Assembly: GCF_030815485.1 (NCBI RefSeq)
Contig: NZ_JAUSWV010000002.1
Location: forward strand, 7,378,001-7,442,000
Length of the DNA: 64,000 nucleotides
Source: Streptomyces rishiriensis
GTDB lineage: Bacteria > Actinomycetota > Actinomycetes > Streptomycetales > Streptomycetaceae
Direction: 5' to 3'
Below are positions 25,016 to 34,152 of the stretch, piece by piece. Each line of letters starts with the position of its first letter. Position 1 is the first letter of the stretch. A program made the position numbers and the translations under genes. A model generated the notes under the pieces. The model saw only the letters and a list, made by a program, of their open reading frames with translations, was not told the origin of the DNA and ran no database searches.

Positions 25016-25705
25016 ATGCCCGCCGTTCTGCCTCCCTGTCCGGAACCCGAGGAAAGCCTGACCGAGCCCGAGCCCGAGCTGCTGCAGCTGGGCCCGACCG
25101 GCGACGAGCCGTGCCTGCGCGCCGACGCGGCCCGCAACCGGGCCCGGCTGCTGGACGCCGCCGCCCGGCTGATCGCCGAGCACGGCGCGGCCGGGGTCAC
25201 GATGGAGGCGGTGGCGAGCGCGGCGAACGTGGGCAAGGGCACGGTGTTCCGGCGCTTCGGCGACCGCACCGGGCTGCTGACCGCGCTCCTCGACCACTCG
25301 GAGCGGAACTTCCAGGCCGCGTTCCTGAGCGGACCCCCGCCGCTGGGGCCGGGTGCCGAGCCCGTGGAGCGACTGCGGGCCTTCGGCGTCGCCATGCTCC
25401 GGCGGGCCGTGGACGAACTGGACCTCCAACTGGCGGCCGAGCCCGGACCGGACCGGCGGTACTCCGTGCCACCGCGCCGTGTCCATCACAGCCATCTGGT
25501 GCTGCTGCTGCGCCAGGCCCTGCCCGACGCGGACGTCGAGCTGCTGGCCCACACGCTGATGGGGTACCTCAACCCGGTCCTCGTGCACCATCTCACCCGG
25601 CAGTGCGGCATGTCGGCGGGGCGCCTGGAGGCCGGCTGGAGCGAACTGGTCGACCTGGTGACCGGCGGGGTGCCGAGCGCGGCGCCGGTCAGGGCCGCGC
25701 GGTGA
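25016..25705 (+). CDS. TetR-family transcriptional regulator
   Basis: The 229-aa protein has an acidic, Pro/Glu-rich N-terminus. The TetR HTH follows (GVTMEAVASAANVGKGTVFRRF ~61-82, shown as VTMEAVASAANVGKGTVFRR). The ATG at 25016 is favoured by the -10 element just upstream; the ATG at 24998 is the alternative and would lie within the promoter. It probably represses the divergent FMN reductase and itself. Its 3' end overlaps the convergent monooxygenase by 17 bp. Confidence 0.88.
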   Translation: MPAVLPPCPEPEESLTEPEPELLQLGPTGDEPCLRADAARNRARLLDAAARLIAEHGAAGVTMEAVASAANVGKGTVFRRFGDRTGLLTALLDHSERNFQAAFLSGPPPLGPGAEPVERLRAFGVAMLRRAVDELDLQLAAEPGPDRRYSVPPRRVHHSHLVLLLRQALPDADVELLAHTLMGYLNPVLVHHLTRQCGMSAGRLEAGWSELVDLVTGGVPSAAPVRAAR

Positions 25706-26816
25706 AGAGGTCGACGACGGACTGCGGGGCGTCCTCGGCGAACAGGGTCACGCCGCTGCGGGCGGAGTCGGCCGCGGAGGCCGCGCTGCGCGGGAACAGC
25801 TTCTCCTCGTAGGCGGCCAGCGCGGTCTCGCGCTCGCCCGGGTGCGCGGCCAGGGCCAGGGCCAGTTCGGCGCCGTCCAGCATCGCGAGGTTGGCGCCCT
25901 CGCCCGCGAACGGCGACATCAGGTGGGCGGCGTCGCCGAGCAGGGTGACGCCGGGGACGCGGTCCCAGCGGTGACCGACCGGCAGGGCGTGGATCAGGCG
26001 CGGCACCAGCGGTCCGTCGGCGTCCGCGACCAGCGCCCGCAGGCTCTTGTCCCAGTCCGCGAAGTGCTCCAGGACGTAGGCCTTGGCCGCCTCGGTGTCA
26101 TGGAAGTCGACGCCGTCCGCCCAGTCCTCGGCCACCCGCAGCGCGGTGTAGACGTGCAGGCCGCCGTCGGGTTCGCGGTGTGCGAGAAAGCCCTTGCCGG
26201 CGCCGAGTGCGAAGAGGAACCCGCCGCCGACCACCCCGGCGCTCACCGGATGGCGCACGTCCGCCTCCGGCAGGTCCGTCTCGACGAACGACACGCCCGT
26301 GTACGCGGGCCGGGCGTCGGAGAGCAACGGGCGGATCCGCGACCAGGCTCCGTCGGCGCCGATCAGCAGGTCCGTGCTGAAGGCGGACCCGTCCTCGAGC
26401 CGCACCTCGTGCCGTCCGCCGCCCAGCGCCCGCGCGCCGGCGACCTTCGCGCCCCAGCGGACCGTTCCCTGGGGCAGCGAGTGCAGCAGCAGGTCGCGCA
26501 GGGCGCCCCGGTCGACCTCGGGCCGCTCGCCGGTCCCGTCGTCGACCGTCTCGAAGCAGACCGCCGCGTCCTTGTCGAGGACCCGGGTGGCCTGGCCGCC
26601 GGGCATGACCAGCGCCCGGAACTCCTCGGCCAGTCCGGCGGCGCGCAGCGCCTCCTGGCCGGAGTCCAGGTGGATGTCGAGCATGCCGCCCTGTGTGCGG
26701 GCGGCGGGGGAGGCGTCCAGGTCGAAGACGGCCGCCTCGACGCCGTGCAGGTGCAGCACGCGGGCGAGGGTGAGGCCGCCGAGTCCGGCGCCGATGATCG
26801 CTACGGGGTGGTGCAT
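25689..26816 (-). CDS. FAD-dependent monooxygenase, TetX-like
   Basis: The 375-aa flavoprotein has VAIIGAGLGGLTLARVL, the DG motif LLIGADGAWSRIR and the GD motif LLGDAAHLMSPFAGEGANLA, all intact. The substrate is unknown; TetX-family members hydroxylate aromatic or polyketide compounds. The ATG at 26816 follows AGGAGGAACC at ideal spacing, which excludes the upstream ATG at 26837. It is the second gene of a tetR-monooxygenase operon, 17 bp after the TetR stop. Confidence 0.88.
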   Translation of the reverse strand: MHHPVAIIGAGLGGLTLARVLHLHGVEAAVFDLDASPAARTQGGMLDIHLDSGQEALRAAGLAEEFRALVMPGGQATRVLDKDAAVCFETVDDGTGERPEVDRGALRDLLLHSLPQGTVRWGAKVAGARALGGGRHEVRLEDGSAFSTDLLIGADGAWSRIRPLLSDARPAYTGVSFVETDLPEADVRHPVSAGVVGGGFLFALGAGKGFLAHREPDGGLHVYTALRVAEDWADGVDFHDTEAAKAYVLEHFADWDKSLRALVADADGPLVPRLIHALPVGHRWDRVPGVTLLGDAAHLMSPFAGEGANLAMLDGAELALALAAHPGERETALAAYEEKLFPRSAASAADSARSGVTLFAEDAPQSVVDLFTARP

Positions 26817-26833
26817 GGTTCCTCCTGTGGTGG

Positions 26834-27505
26834 TCATTCGGGTACGGCCGTCCGCTCGATGCCGCCGATCAGCGTCCGGAACCCCCAGGAGAGGCGGGCC
26901 TCCGGCGGTCCCGAGAGCAGCGGCCCGGCGAGGCCGGCGATGTGCGGGTGGGTCCGCTCCGGCGCCTCGCGCACCGCGTGCCGCAGCGCGTCCCAGTCCT
27001 CCTGGGAGGCCTCGTCCGTGTGTTCGGCGGCCGTCGCGGTGGCGTGCTGGAGCAGCAGGTCCACGCCCCACGCGGCCTGCGCGGGCGGTACCCCGCCCTC
27101 GTCGAGCAGGGCCAGCAGGGTCTCGATCAGGTCCAGATAGTGCGGGCCGCTCGGCCGGGTGGTGAGCGCGGAGCGTGCGAGGTCCGGATAGGCGAAGAGC
27201 ATCGCGGTGTAGGCGGTGAGCACTTCTTCCAGCCGCTCGCGCCAGCTTCCCCCGGCCGGCGCCGGCAGGGCCGTGCCCAGCAGTTCGTCGAGCACCGCCG
27301 CGTGCAGTTCCGCCGTGTTGCGGACGTAGACGTACAGCGAGGCCGGGCCGGTGTCGAGCTCCTGGGCCAGGCGCCGCATGGTCACCTTCCGCAGACCTTC
27401 GGCGCGCAGTACCGCGAGGGCGGCGGCCACGATGGCCTCCCTGGTCAGGGCGGGCTTGGCCGGACGTTCGCGACGGCTGCGGGGGGTGTCGGGGCGTGCT
27501 GTCAT
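26834..27505 (-). CDS. TetR-family transcriptional regulator
   Basis: The 223-aa protein has HTH VTMRRLAQELDTGPASLYVYV (~41-60 region, recognition helix PASLYVYV), a variant common in TetR proteins with TetR_C-type ligand domains. It starts at the ATG at 27505, preceded by TGGAGGC. It is co-transcribed with the downstream TetX-like gene, so it is likely an autorepressor of the pair. Two CGAACNNGTTCG palindromes lie upstream, shared with the divergent lacI gene. Confidence 0.88.
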   Translation of the reverse strand: MTARPDTPRSRRERPAKPALTREAIVAAALAVLRAEGLRKVTMRRLAQELDTGPASLYVYVRNTAELHAAVLDELLGTALPAPAGGSWRERLEEVLTAYTAMLFAYPDLARSALTTRPSGPHYLDLIETLLALLDEGGVPPAQAAWGVDLLLQHATATAAEHTDEASQEDWDALRHAVREAPERTHPHIAGLAGPLLSGPPEARLSWGFRTLIGGIERTAVPE

Positions 27506-27518
27506 GCCTCCAGCGTAG

Positions 27519-27560
27519 CGAACATGTTCGTTCCGAACAGGTACGTCACGAACGCGTTCG
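27519..27560. promoter_or_regulatory. Paired palindromes between tetR and lacI genes
   Basis: CGAACATGTTCG (27519-27530) and CGAACGCGTTCG (27549-27560) are perfect 12-bp palindromes with identical arms, 30 bp apart centre to centre. GTTCCGAAC (27530-27538) overlaps between them. The central CG of the second would also suit LacI-family proteins, so either neighbour may bind. Confidence 0.7.
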
Positions 27561-27633
27561 TCGACGGTTCGTCGGATTTCCGCGTCCCCCGCCCGGAAGG
27601 CCGCTCACGGCTTCTGCCAAGATGCCGTACGTC

Positions 27634-28671
27634 ATGGTGCAGATACCGAACGCGCCCGCGCCGACGATGCCGCCGGTGCCGCGCCCCGTGCCCACGAGCG
27701 CCGACGTGGCCCGCCTGGCCGGCGTCTCGCGCGCGACCGTCTCCTACGTCCTGAACAACGCCGGCGCCGTACGCATCAGCGAGCCCACCCGCCGCCGCGT
27801 GCGCCAGGCCGCCAAGGAACTCGGCTACGTGCCGCACGCCGCCGCCCGCACACTGCGGGCCGGACACAGCCGCATGGTCCTGATGCCCACCCTGCCCGTC
27901 CCGGCGGGCCCCCTCTACTCCCAGTTCGTGCACGACTTCCAGGGGGCGCTGAGCCGCCTCGACTACACCGTCGTCCAGTACGGCGCCACCGGTCTGCGCG
28001 GCGACGACGCCGCCCGGGCCTGGGCCGAACTGCGGCCCGTCGCCGTGCTCGTGCCCAGTCCCGGCGTCGGCCCGGAGGGGGTCGCCGTGCTGAAGAGGTC
28101 GGGCGCCCGGACCGTGGTGACCCTCGGCCCCGAGGCGGTCGAGGGCGCCCGCGCGCTGCTCCTGGACCACGCCGACGTCGGCCGCAGCGCCGCCGCGCAC
28201 CTGTACGCCCGAGGCCGCCGCCGGATCGGGGTGGTCGTCCCGGCGGAGCGCGGTATGGAGATGTTCTCCGGGCCGCGCCTGGCCGGCTCCCGCGAGGCGC
28301 TGCACGGCACGGACGCCCACGTCACCGAGCTGTCCCTGGCCTACACGGAGGAGTCCGCGGCAGCGCTCGCCGCCCGCTGGCCCGCCCTCGGCCTGGACGC
28401 CGTGTTCGCCTACAACGACGAGTACGCCATGCTCCTGATGCGCGCCCTCCAGGACGCCGGCGTGCGCGTCCCCGAGGACGTCGCGGTCATCGGCGCCGAC
28501 GACCTGATGCTCGGGCGGCTGCTGCGGCCCCGGCTCAGCACCGTGCGGATCGCGCTGCCCTCCGGCCGCGACCTCGCCTCGCTGGTCGACCGGGCGGTGC
28601 GCAGCCCCGCGGCCGTGCCCGAGCCGCACGAACCGTTCGGAGCCACCGTGGTGCAGCGCGACTCCAGCTGA
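27634..28671 (+). CDS. LacI-family transcriptional regulator
   Basis: The 345-aa protein has the LacI HTH SADVARLAGVSRATVSYVLN (~19-38) with hinge helix GYVPHAAARTLRAG. A periplasmic-binding-protein-like effector domain follows (AVFAYNDEYAMLLM, EDVAVIGADDLM). The ATG at 27634 (MVQIPNAPAP) is preferred over the ATG at 27622. No ribosome site precedes it, so the message may be leaderless. It sits 25 bp before pobA and may be co-transcribed with it; an aromatic or aldehyde inducer is an inference from context only. Confidence 0.88.
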   Translation: MVQIPNAPAPTMPPVPRPVPTSADVARLAGVSRATVSYVLNNAGAVRISEPTRRRVRQAAKELGYVPHAAARTLRAGHSRMVLMPTLPVPAGPLYSQFVHDFQGALSRLDYTVVQYGATGLRGDDAARAWAELRPVAVLVPSPGVGPEGVAVLKRSGARTVVTLGPEAVEGARALLLDHADVGRSAAAHLYARGRRRIGVVVPAERGMEMFSGPRLAGSREALHGTDAHVTELSLAYTEESAAALAARWPALGLDAVFAYNDEYAMLLMRALQDAGVRVPEDVAVIGADDLMLGRLLRPRLSTVRIALPSGRDLASLVDRAVRSPAAVPEPHEPFGATVVQRDSS

Positions 28672-28696
28672 ACTACGGTCGCAGGGGAGGCGTGCC

Positions 28697-29875
28697 ATGC
28701 GTGCGACGGTCGGCATCATCGGCGGCGGACCCGCGGGGCTGCTGCTCGCCCGGCTGCTGCACCGCGAGGGCGTCGACTGCGTGGTCCTGGAGAGCAGGAC
28801 CAGGCAGTACGTGGAACAGCGCCAGCGTGCCGGGATGCTGGAGCAGGGGACGGTCGACACCCTGCGCGCGGCGGGAGCCGCCGACCGGCTCGACGCCGAG
28901 GGACTGGTGCACCACGGCATCGAGCTGCGTTTCGACCGCGAACGCCACCATCTCGACTTTCCCGTCCTCACCGGCGGCCGCACGGTCACGATCTACGCCC
29001 AGACGGAGATCGTCAAGGATCTGGTCGCCCTGCAACTCGCCGACGGACCACCGCTGTTGTTCGAGGCGCCGGTGCTCGCCGTGGAGAATCCGTCGAGCAG
29101 GTCGCCCGTCGTGCGGTTCCTGCGCGAGGGTCGCGAACAGAGCCTCTCCTGCGACTGGGTGGTCGGCTGCGACGGCTCGCACGGTGTCGCCCGCGACGCC
29201 TTCCCGGCCGCCGCGGGACGGACGTACACGCACCGCTACCCGTACTCCTGGCTCGGCGTCCTCGCCGAAGTGCCGCCCTCCTGCGATGAGTTGATCTACG
29301 CGCGTCACGAACGCGGCTTCGCCCTGCACAGCATGCGTTCGCCGCGGATCTCCCGGCTCTACCTCCAGGTCCCCGACGGCACCGCCTTGCGGGAGTGGCC
29401 CGACGACCGGATCTGGGACGAACTCTCCGCCCGCTTCGCCGTGGACGCCGACTGGACGCTGTGCCGCGGTCCGATCACGAGCAAGTCCGTGACGCCGATG
29501 CGCAGCCTGGTGCACGAGCCGATGCGTCACGGCCGGCTGCTGCTGGCGGGGGACGCCGCCCATATCGTCCCGCCGACCGGCGCCAAGGGGCTCAACCTCG
29601 CGGTCTCGGACGTGCGGCTGCTCGGCAGCGCCTTCGCCGCTCTGCACGCCACCGGGTCCGAGAGGCTGCTGGACGGGTACTCGGACCTCTGTCTGCGCCG
29701 TGTGTGGCAGGCGACCCGCTTTTCCGACGACATGACTAGGATGTTGCACGCTCAACCAGATGGAGATGCGTTCGACCACCGGATGCAGCTCGCCCGGCTG
29801 CGCCGGATCACCGCATCCCGCCACGCCGCCGCCGAACTGGCGGCCAACTACACGGGACTTCCCCTCCCCCTGTGA
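28697..29875 (+). CDS. pobA: 4-hydroxybenzoate 3-monooxygenase PobA
   Basis: PobA hydroxylates 4-hydroxybenzoate to protocatechuate using NAD(P)H and FAD. The 392-aa length is the family norm. Diagnostic features are VGIIGGGPAGLLLARLL, RQRAGMLEQGTVD, the DG motif WVVGCDGSHGVAR and GDAAHIVPPTGAKGLNLAVSD. Tyr and Pro residues of the substrate pocket in SVTPMRSLVHEP are in place. The ATG at 28697 follows GGGGAGG. Protocatechuate-ring-cleavage genes are not in the window. Confidence 0.9.
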   Translation: MRATVGIIGGGPAGLLLARLLHREGVDCVVLESRTRQYVEQRQRAGMLEQGTVDTLRAAGAADRLDAEGLVHHGIELRFDRERHHLDFPVLTGGRTVTIYAQTEIVKDLVALQLADGPPLLFEAPVLAVENPSSRSPVVRFLREGREQSLSCDWVVGCDGSHGVARDAFPAAAGRTYTHRYPYSWLGVLAEVPPSCDELIYARHERGFALHSMRSPRISRLYLQVPDGTALREWPDDRIWDELSARFAVDADWTLCRGPITSKSVTPMRSLVHEPMRHGRLLLAGDAAHIVPPTGAKGLNLAVSDVRLLGSAFAALHATGSERLLDGYSDLCLRRVWQATRFSDDMTRMLHAQPDGDAFDHRMQLARLRRITASRHAAAELAANYTGLPLPL

Positions 29876-29914
29876 GAGCCGCGAGTCCCGCGGGTCACCG
29901 ATCGGAGAGCCTTC

Positions 29915-31351
29915 ATGCCGCTGCTCGACCCCAAGAACTGGCAGTCCCGCACCTTGTCGGGCCCCCGGTACACCGTCACCGAGCCCGCCACCGGCGACCC
30001 GCTGGGCAACGTCGAGCTGGCCGGAGCCGCGGACGTCGGTCCCGCCGCCGAGGCTGCCCGCGCCGCTCAGACCGAGTGGGCCCGCCTGCCGCACTTCGTG
30101 CGCGCCGGTGTGCTGCGCAAGGCCGGCGACCTGTTCACCGCGCATGCCGACGAACTGCGCGAGTGGATCGTCCGCGAGTCCGGATCCATAGCCGGCAAGG
30201 CCGACTTCGAGCTGCACGTCGCCGCCCAGGAGTGCTACGAGGCCGCCGCGCTCGCCTCCCGCCCGGCCGGACAGGTGCTGCCCAGCGAGGCGCCGCGGCT
30301 GTCGTACACCCGGCGGGCGCCCGTCGGTGTCGTGGGAGTGATCTCCCCGTTCAACGCCCCGCTGATCCTGTCGATCCGGTCCGTCGCGCCCGCCCTCGCG
30401 CTCGGCAACGCGGTCGTCCTCAAGCCGGACCCGCGGACGGCGGTGTGCGGCGGGCTCGCCCTGGCCGCGGTCTTCGCCGAGGCGGGGCTGCCAGAGAACC
30501 TCCTGCACATCCTCCCGGGCGGCGCGGAGACCGGTGCCGCCCTGGTCGCCGACCCGCATGTGCCGGTGATCTCCTTCACCGGCTCGACGGGCGCCGGCCG
30601 GGCGGTCGGCGAGGCCGCCGGCCGTCACCTCAAGCGGGCCCACCTGGAACTCGGGGGCAACTCCGCCCTGATCGTGCTGGAGGACGCCGACCTGGACGCG
30701 GTGATCTCCACCGCGGCCTGGGGCTCCTTCTTCCACCAGGGCCAGATCTGCATGACCACCGGCCGCCACCTGGTGCACGCCTCCCTCTACGAGGAGTACG
30801 TGGAGCGGCTCGCGGCCAAGGCCGACGCCCTCGCCGTCGGCGACCCGCACCGCGCCCAGGTCCACCTCGGCCCGCTCATCGACGGCGGCCAGCTCGCCAA
30901 GGTGCACGGTCTGGTGGAGGCCAGCACCGCGGCCGGCGCCAAGCTCGCCGCGGGCGGCAGGCACGAGGAGCTGTTCTACCGGCCGACCGTCCTCGCGGGC
31001 GTCGACGACGACACCCCCGCCTACGCGCAGGAGGTCTTCGGGCCGGTCGCCCCCGTACGCTCCTTCAGCACGGCGGACGAGGCGGCGGCCCTGGCCGCAC
31101 GCAGTTCCTACGGCCTCTCGCTCGGCATCGTCACCCGGGACGCCGCCCGTGGTCTCGACCTCGCCGAACGCGTGCCGACCGGCATCGTGCACATCAACGA
31201 CCAGACGGTGAACGACGAGGCCGTGGCGCCCTTCGGCGGGGTCGCCGCCTCCGGCACCGGCGCGCGCTTCGGCGGTGAGGCCAACCTCGAGGCCTTCACC
31301 GACGTGCGCTGGACGACGGTGCGCGCGGACGTGGCGCCGTACCCCTTCTGA
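29915..31351 (+). CDS. Aromatic aldehyde dehydrogenase (benzaldehyde/vanillin type)
   Basis: The 478-aa NAD(P)-dependent dehydrogenase has the catalytic Glu in LELGGNSALIV and catalytic Cys in FFHQGQICMTTGR. The cofactor-binding FTGSTGAGRAVGE is also present. VGVISPFNAPLILSIRSVAPA resembles benzaldehyde and vanillin dehydrogenases more than betaine or succinate-semialdehyde types. Forty bases separate it from pobA. Together they would take 4-hydroxybenzaldehyde to protocatechuate. The ATG at 29915 follows GGAGAG. Confidence 0.85.
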   Translation: MPLLDPKNWQSRTLSGPRYTVTEPATGDPLGNVELAGAADVGPAAEAARAAQTEWARLPHFVRAGVLRKAGDLFTAHADELREWIVRESGSIAGKADFELHVAAQECYEAAALASRPAGQVLPSEAPRLSYTRRAPVGVVGVISPFNAPLILSIRSVAPALALGNAVVLKPDPRTAVCGGLALAAVFAEAGLPENLLHILPGGAETGAALVADPHVPVISFTGSTGAGRAVGEAAGRHLKRAHLELGGNSALIVLEDADLDAVISTAAWGSFFHQGQICMTTGRHLVHASLYEEYVERLAAKADALAVGDPHRAQVHLGPLIDGGQLAKVHGLVEASTAAGAKLAAGGRHEELFYRPTVLAGVDDDTPAYAQEVFGPVAPVRSFSTADEAAALAARSSYGLSLGIVTRDAARGLDLAERVPTGIVHINDQTVNDEAVAPFGGVAASGTGARFGGEANLEAFTDVRWTTVRADVAPYPF

Positions 31352-31363
31352 GGATTCCCGGGG

Positions 31364-31768
31364 CTACTCGCCCTGGGCGGCCGGGGCGCCGTCCGCGCCG
31401 GCCTTGGCCTGCTCCTGCTCGATCGACTTGCGGACCTCGTCCATGTCGAGCTCGCGCGCCTGTCCGATGACGTCCGTGAGGGCGGCCTCGGGCAGGGCGC
31501 CCGGCTGGGCGAACACGGCGACCCGGTCGCGCACGATCATCAGCGTCGGGATCGACTGGATACCGAAGGCAGCGGCCAATTCCGGCTGCGCCTCGGTGTC
31601 CACCTTGCCGAACACCAGGTCCGGGTTCTCCTGCGCGGCCTTGTCGTAGACCGGGGCGAACTGACGGCAGGGGCCGCACCAGGACGCCCAGAAGTCGATC
31701 AGGACGAAGTCGTTGTCGGTGACCGTCTGGTCGAAGTTCTCCTTGGTGAGCTCCACAGTGCTGCTCAT
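31364..31768 (-). CDS. trxA: Thioredoxin
   Basis: The 134-aa thioredoxin has the active site WCGPC in FWASWCGPCRQFAPVYD (~33-37 of the fold core) and the cis-Pro in SIPTLMIV. About 25 extra residues at the C-terminus (RKSIEQEQAKAGADGAPAAQ) extend past the usual length. It reduces protein disulfides in the cytoplasm. It is divergent from a pyridine-nucleotide disulfide-type flavoprotein, which suggests related redox roles but not a proven pair. The ATG at 31768 has AGAGGGAA upstream. Confidence 0.93.
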   Translation of the reverse strand: MSSTVELTKENFDQTVTDNDFVLIDFWASWCGPCRQFAPVYDKAAQENPDLVFGKVDTEAQPELAAAFGIQSIPTLMIVRDRVAVFAQPGALPEAALTDVIGQARELDMDEVRKSIEQEQAKAGADGAPAAQGE

Positions 31769-31911
31769 GGCGTGTTCCCTCTTCCCGGTACGTCCTGCCA
31801 GGGGTCCCCTGACACGGGGTGAAGCCGTTCGCGACAACGCGGCCGGCCCGGCGCGTATTCCGCGCCCCTACCCGTGTGGCCACCCCGCACACCACCCACC
31901 AGACTGACCCC

Positions 31912-33330
31912 ATGACGGAAACGGAAACCAACCTGTACGACGTGGTTGTGCTCGGAGCCGGGCCCGTGGGGGAGAACGTCGCCGACCGCACCCGTGCGGC
32001 CGGCCTCACCACCGCGGTCGTGGAGAGCGAACTGGTGGGCGGCGAATGCTCGTACTGGGCCTGCATGCCCAGCAAGGCCCTGCTGCGCCCGGTGATCGCC
32101 CGCGCGGACGCCCGCAGACTGCCCGGTCTGCGCCAGGCGGTGCAGGGCCCGCTGGACACGGCGGCGGTCCTCGCCCGCCGCAACTGGTTCACCGGTGACT
32201 GGACCGACGACGGTCAGGTCGACTGGATCAAGAGCATCGGCGCGGACCTCTACCGCGGCCACGGCAGACTGACCGGCCCGCGCACCGTGACGGTGGGGGA
32301 CAAGGTGCTCACGGCCCGCCACGCGGTCGTCGTCGCCACCGGTACCCGCGCGGCGCTGCCCGACCTGCCGGGCCTCGCCGAGGTCAGGCCCTGGACGAGC
32401 CGGGAGGCCACCGGTGCGCAGTCCGCGCCCGGCAGGCTCGTCGTGGTCGGCGGGGGAGTGGTCGCCACCGAGATGGCCACCGCCTGGCAGGCCCTCGGCT
32501 CACAGGTCACCCTGCTCGTGCGGGGCAAGGGCCTGCTCGACCGGATGGAGCCGTTCGCGGGCGAACTGGTCGCCGAGGCGCTCACCGAGGCCGGGGCGGA
32601 CGTGCGCACGGGCACCTCCGTGGCGTCGGTGACCCGCTCGGACGGCACGGTCGTGGTCGTCACCGACGGCGGCGAGCGCATCGAGGCCGACGAGATCCTC
32701 TTCGCCGTCGGCCGCGCCCCGCGCACCGACGACATCGGCCTGGACACGGTCGGCCTGGCACCGGGCTCCTGGCTCACGGTCGACGACAGCCTCCGGGTCA
32801 CCGGCACCGACTGGCTCTACGGAGTGGGCGACGTCAACCACCGGGCGCTCCTCACCCACCAGGGCAAGTACCAGGCCCGGATCGCCGGCGCCGCCATCGC
32901 CGCCCGCGCGGCCGGCAGCGACCTGCCGGAGCGCGACCCGTGGAGCGCCCACGCTGCCACGGCCGACCACGGGTGCGTCCCCCAGGTCGTCTTCACGGAC
33001 CCGGAGGCGGCCGCCGTCGGCCTCTCGCTCGCCGAGGCGGAACAGGCCGGCCACCGGGTGCGGGCCGTCGACGTCGACATGTCGTCGGTGGCCGGAGCGG
33101 GCCTGTACGCCGAGGGCTACAAGGGCCGCGCCCGGATGGTCGTCGACCTGGAGCAGGAAATCCTGCGGGGCGTCACCTTCGTCGGCCCGGGCGTCGGGGA
33201 GCTGATCCACTCGGCGACGATCGCGGTCGCCGGCCAGGTCCCGCTCGCCCGGCTGTGGCACGCCGTCCCGTCCTACCCGACGCTCAGCGAGGTGTGGCTG
33301 CGGCTGCTGGAGGCCTACCGGGACAACTGA
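31912..33330 (+). CDS. Pyridine nucleotide-disulfide oxidoreductase (class I)
   Basis: The 472-aa flavoprotein has VVVLGAGPVGENVADRT for FAD, the redox-active CX4C pair in GGECSYWACMPSKALLRP (~43-60), and the NAD(P) loop LVVVGGGVVATEMATAW. The C-terminal dimer domain carries His in HAVPSYPTLSEVW. These fit the mercuric-reductase/lipoamide-dehydrogenase family, but there is no HMA domain and no C-terminal Cys pair, so mercury reduction is unlikely. The ATG at 31912 lacks a ribosome site; CAGACT (31900-31905) could be a -10 for a leaderless mRNA. Confidence 0.88.
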   Translation: MTETETNLYDVVVLGAGPVGENVADRTRAAGLTTAVVESELVGGECSYWACMPSKALLRPVIARADARRLPGLRQAVQGPLDTAAVLARRNWFTGDWTDDGQVDWIKSIGADLYRGHGRLTGPRTVTVGDKVLTARHAVVVATGTRAALPDLPGLAEVRPWTSREATGAQSAPGRLVVVGGGVVATEMATAWQALGSQVTLLVRGKGLLDRMEPFAGELVAEALTEAGADVRTGTSVASVTRSDGTVVVVTDGGERIEADEILFAVGRAPRTDDIGLDTVGLAPGSWLTVDDSLRVTGTDWLYGVGDVNHRALLTHQGKYQARIAGAAIAARAAGSDLPERDPWSAHAATADHGCVPQVVFTDPEAAAVGLSLAEAEQAGHRVRAVDVDMSSVAGAGLYAEGYKGRARMVVDLEQEILRGVTFVGPGVGELIHSATIAVAGQVPLARLWHAVPSYPTLSEVWLRLLEAYRDN

Positions 33331-33348
33331 CGCAACGCGGCCGGCCGC

Positions 33349-33993
33349 TCAGGGGAGTTCGAACCCCAGCGCCCTCGCGGCCAGGTCCGCGGTCGGCTGC
33401 GACCAGCGTTCGAGCACGGCCTGGTTGGCGCAGAGCGAGCGCGGTTCGGCCCGGTCGAGATAGAGCAGCCCGTCGAGGTGGTCCGTCTCGTGCTGGACGA
33501 TACGGGCGGGCCAGCCGCCGAACACCTCGTCCAGCGGCCGGCCGTGCTCGTCCGCGCCCGTGAGCCGGACCTCGGCGTGCCGGGCCACCACCGCCTGGTA
33601 GCCCGGCACGCTCAGGCAGCCCTCGAAGAAGGCGGCGCGGGCGGAACCGACCGGCTCGTACGACGGGTTGACGAGAACCCGGAACGGCTGGGGCACCCGG
33701 CCGCGGGCCAGTCGCACCTCCTCCGGCACCGGCGCCGGGTCCTCGACGACGGCGATCCGCAGTTCCACCCCGACCTGCGGGGCGGCGAGGCCGACGCCCG
33801 GTGCCGCGTGCATGGTGACGCGCAGGGCCTCGACGAAACGGGCCAGCAGAGCGGGGTCGAGCTGGCCCTCGTAGCGCGTCGTGCCCGTCCTCAGGACCGG
33901 GTCTCCGGCCGCGACGATGGGCAACGGACCGCCGGGGGCGAGGAGTTCCTCGATCCGTTCGGCAAGGGGCGCGCGGGGACTGGGAGATGCCAT
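33349..33993 (-). CDS. def: Peptide deformylase
   Basis: The 214-aa protein carries all three deformylase motifs: GVGLAAPQVG (~65-74), EGCLSVPGY (~119-127, metal-ligand Cys) and QHETDHLDG (~163-171, two metal-ligand His and catalytic Glu). It removes formyl groups from nascent chains. Streptomyces genomes usually carry several def genes, and this stand-alone copy, away from fmt, is likely an accessory one. The ATG at 33991-33993 is preceded by a weak ribosome site. Confidence 0.95.
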   Translation of the reverse strand: MASPSPRAPLAERIEELLAPGGPLPIVAAGDPVLRTGTTRYEGQLDPALLARFVEALRVTMHAAPGVGLAAPQVGVELRIAVVEDPAPVPEEVRLARGRVPQPFRVLVNPSYEPVGSARAAFFEGCLSVPGYQAVVARHAEVRLTGADEHGRPLDEVFGGWPARIVQHETDHLDGLLYLDRAEPRSLCANQAVLERWSQPTADLAARALGFELP

Positions 33994-34152
33994 CGGGCCA
34001 GCATGCCACGGCCGCCGGACGTGTGACGCACGTCACTCGAAGTGGCGGGAACTCGGCACCACGCGCCGCCGACTACTGGTGCGTCACGGCTGAGAAGCGT
34101 CCCCAGACCGCTGTCCCCGACCCACTCCTCCTGCCCCCGGAGAAGCCCCGCC

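Noticed and set aside
31912..33330. Mercuric reductase
   Set aside because: The flavoprotein has the CX4C pair but no N-terminal HMA domain and no C-terminal Cys pair, and there are no mer genes nearby.
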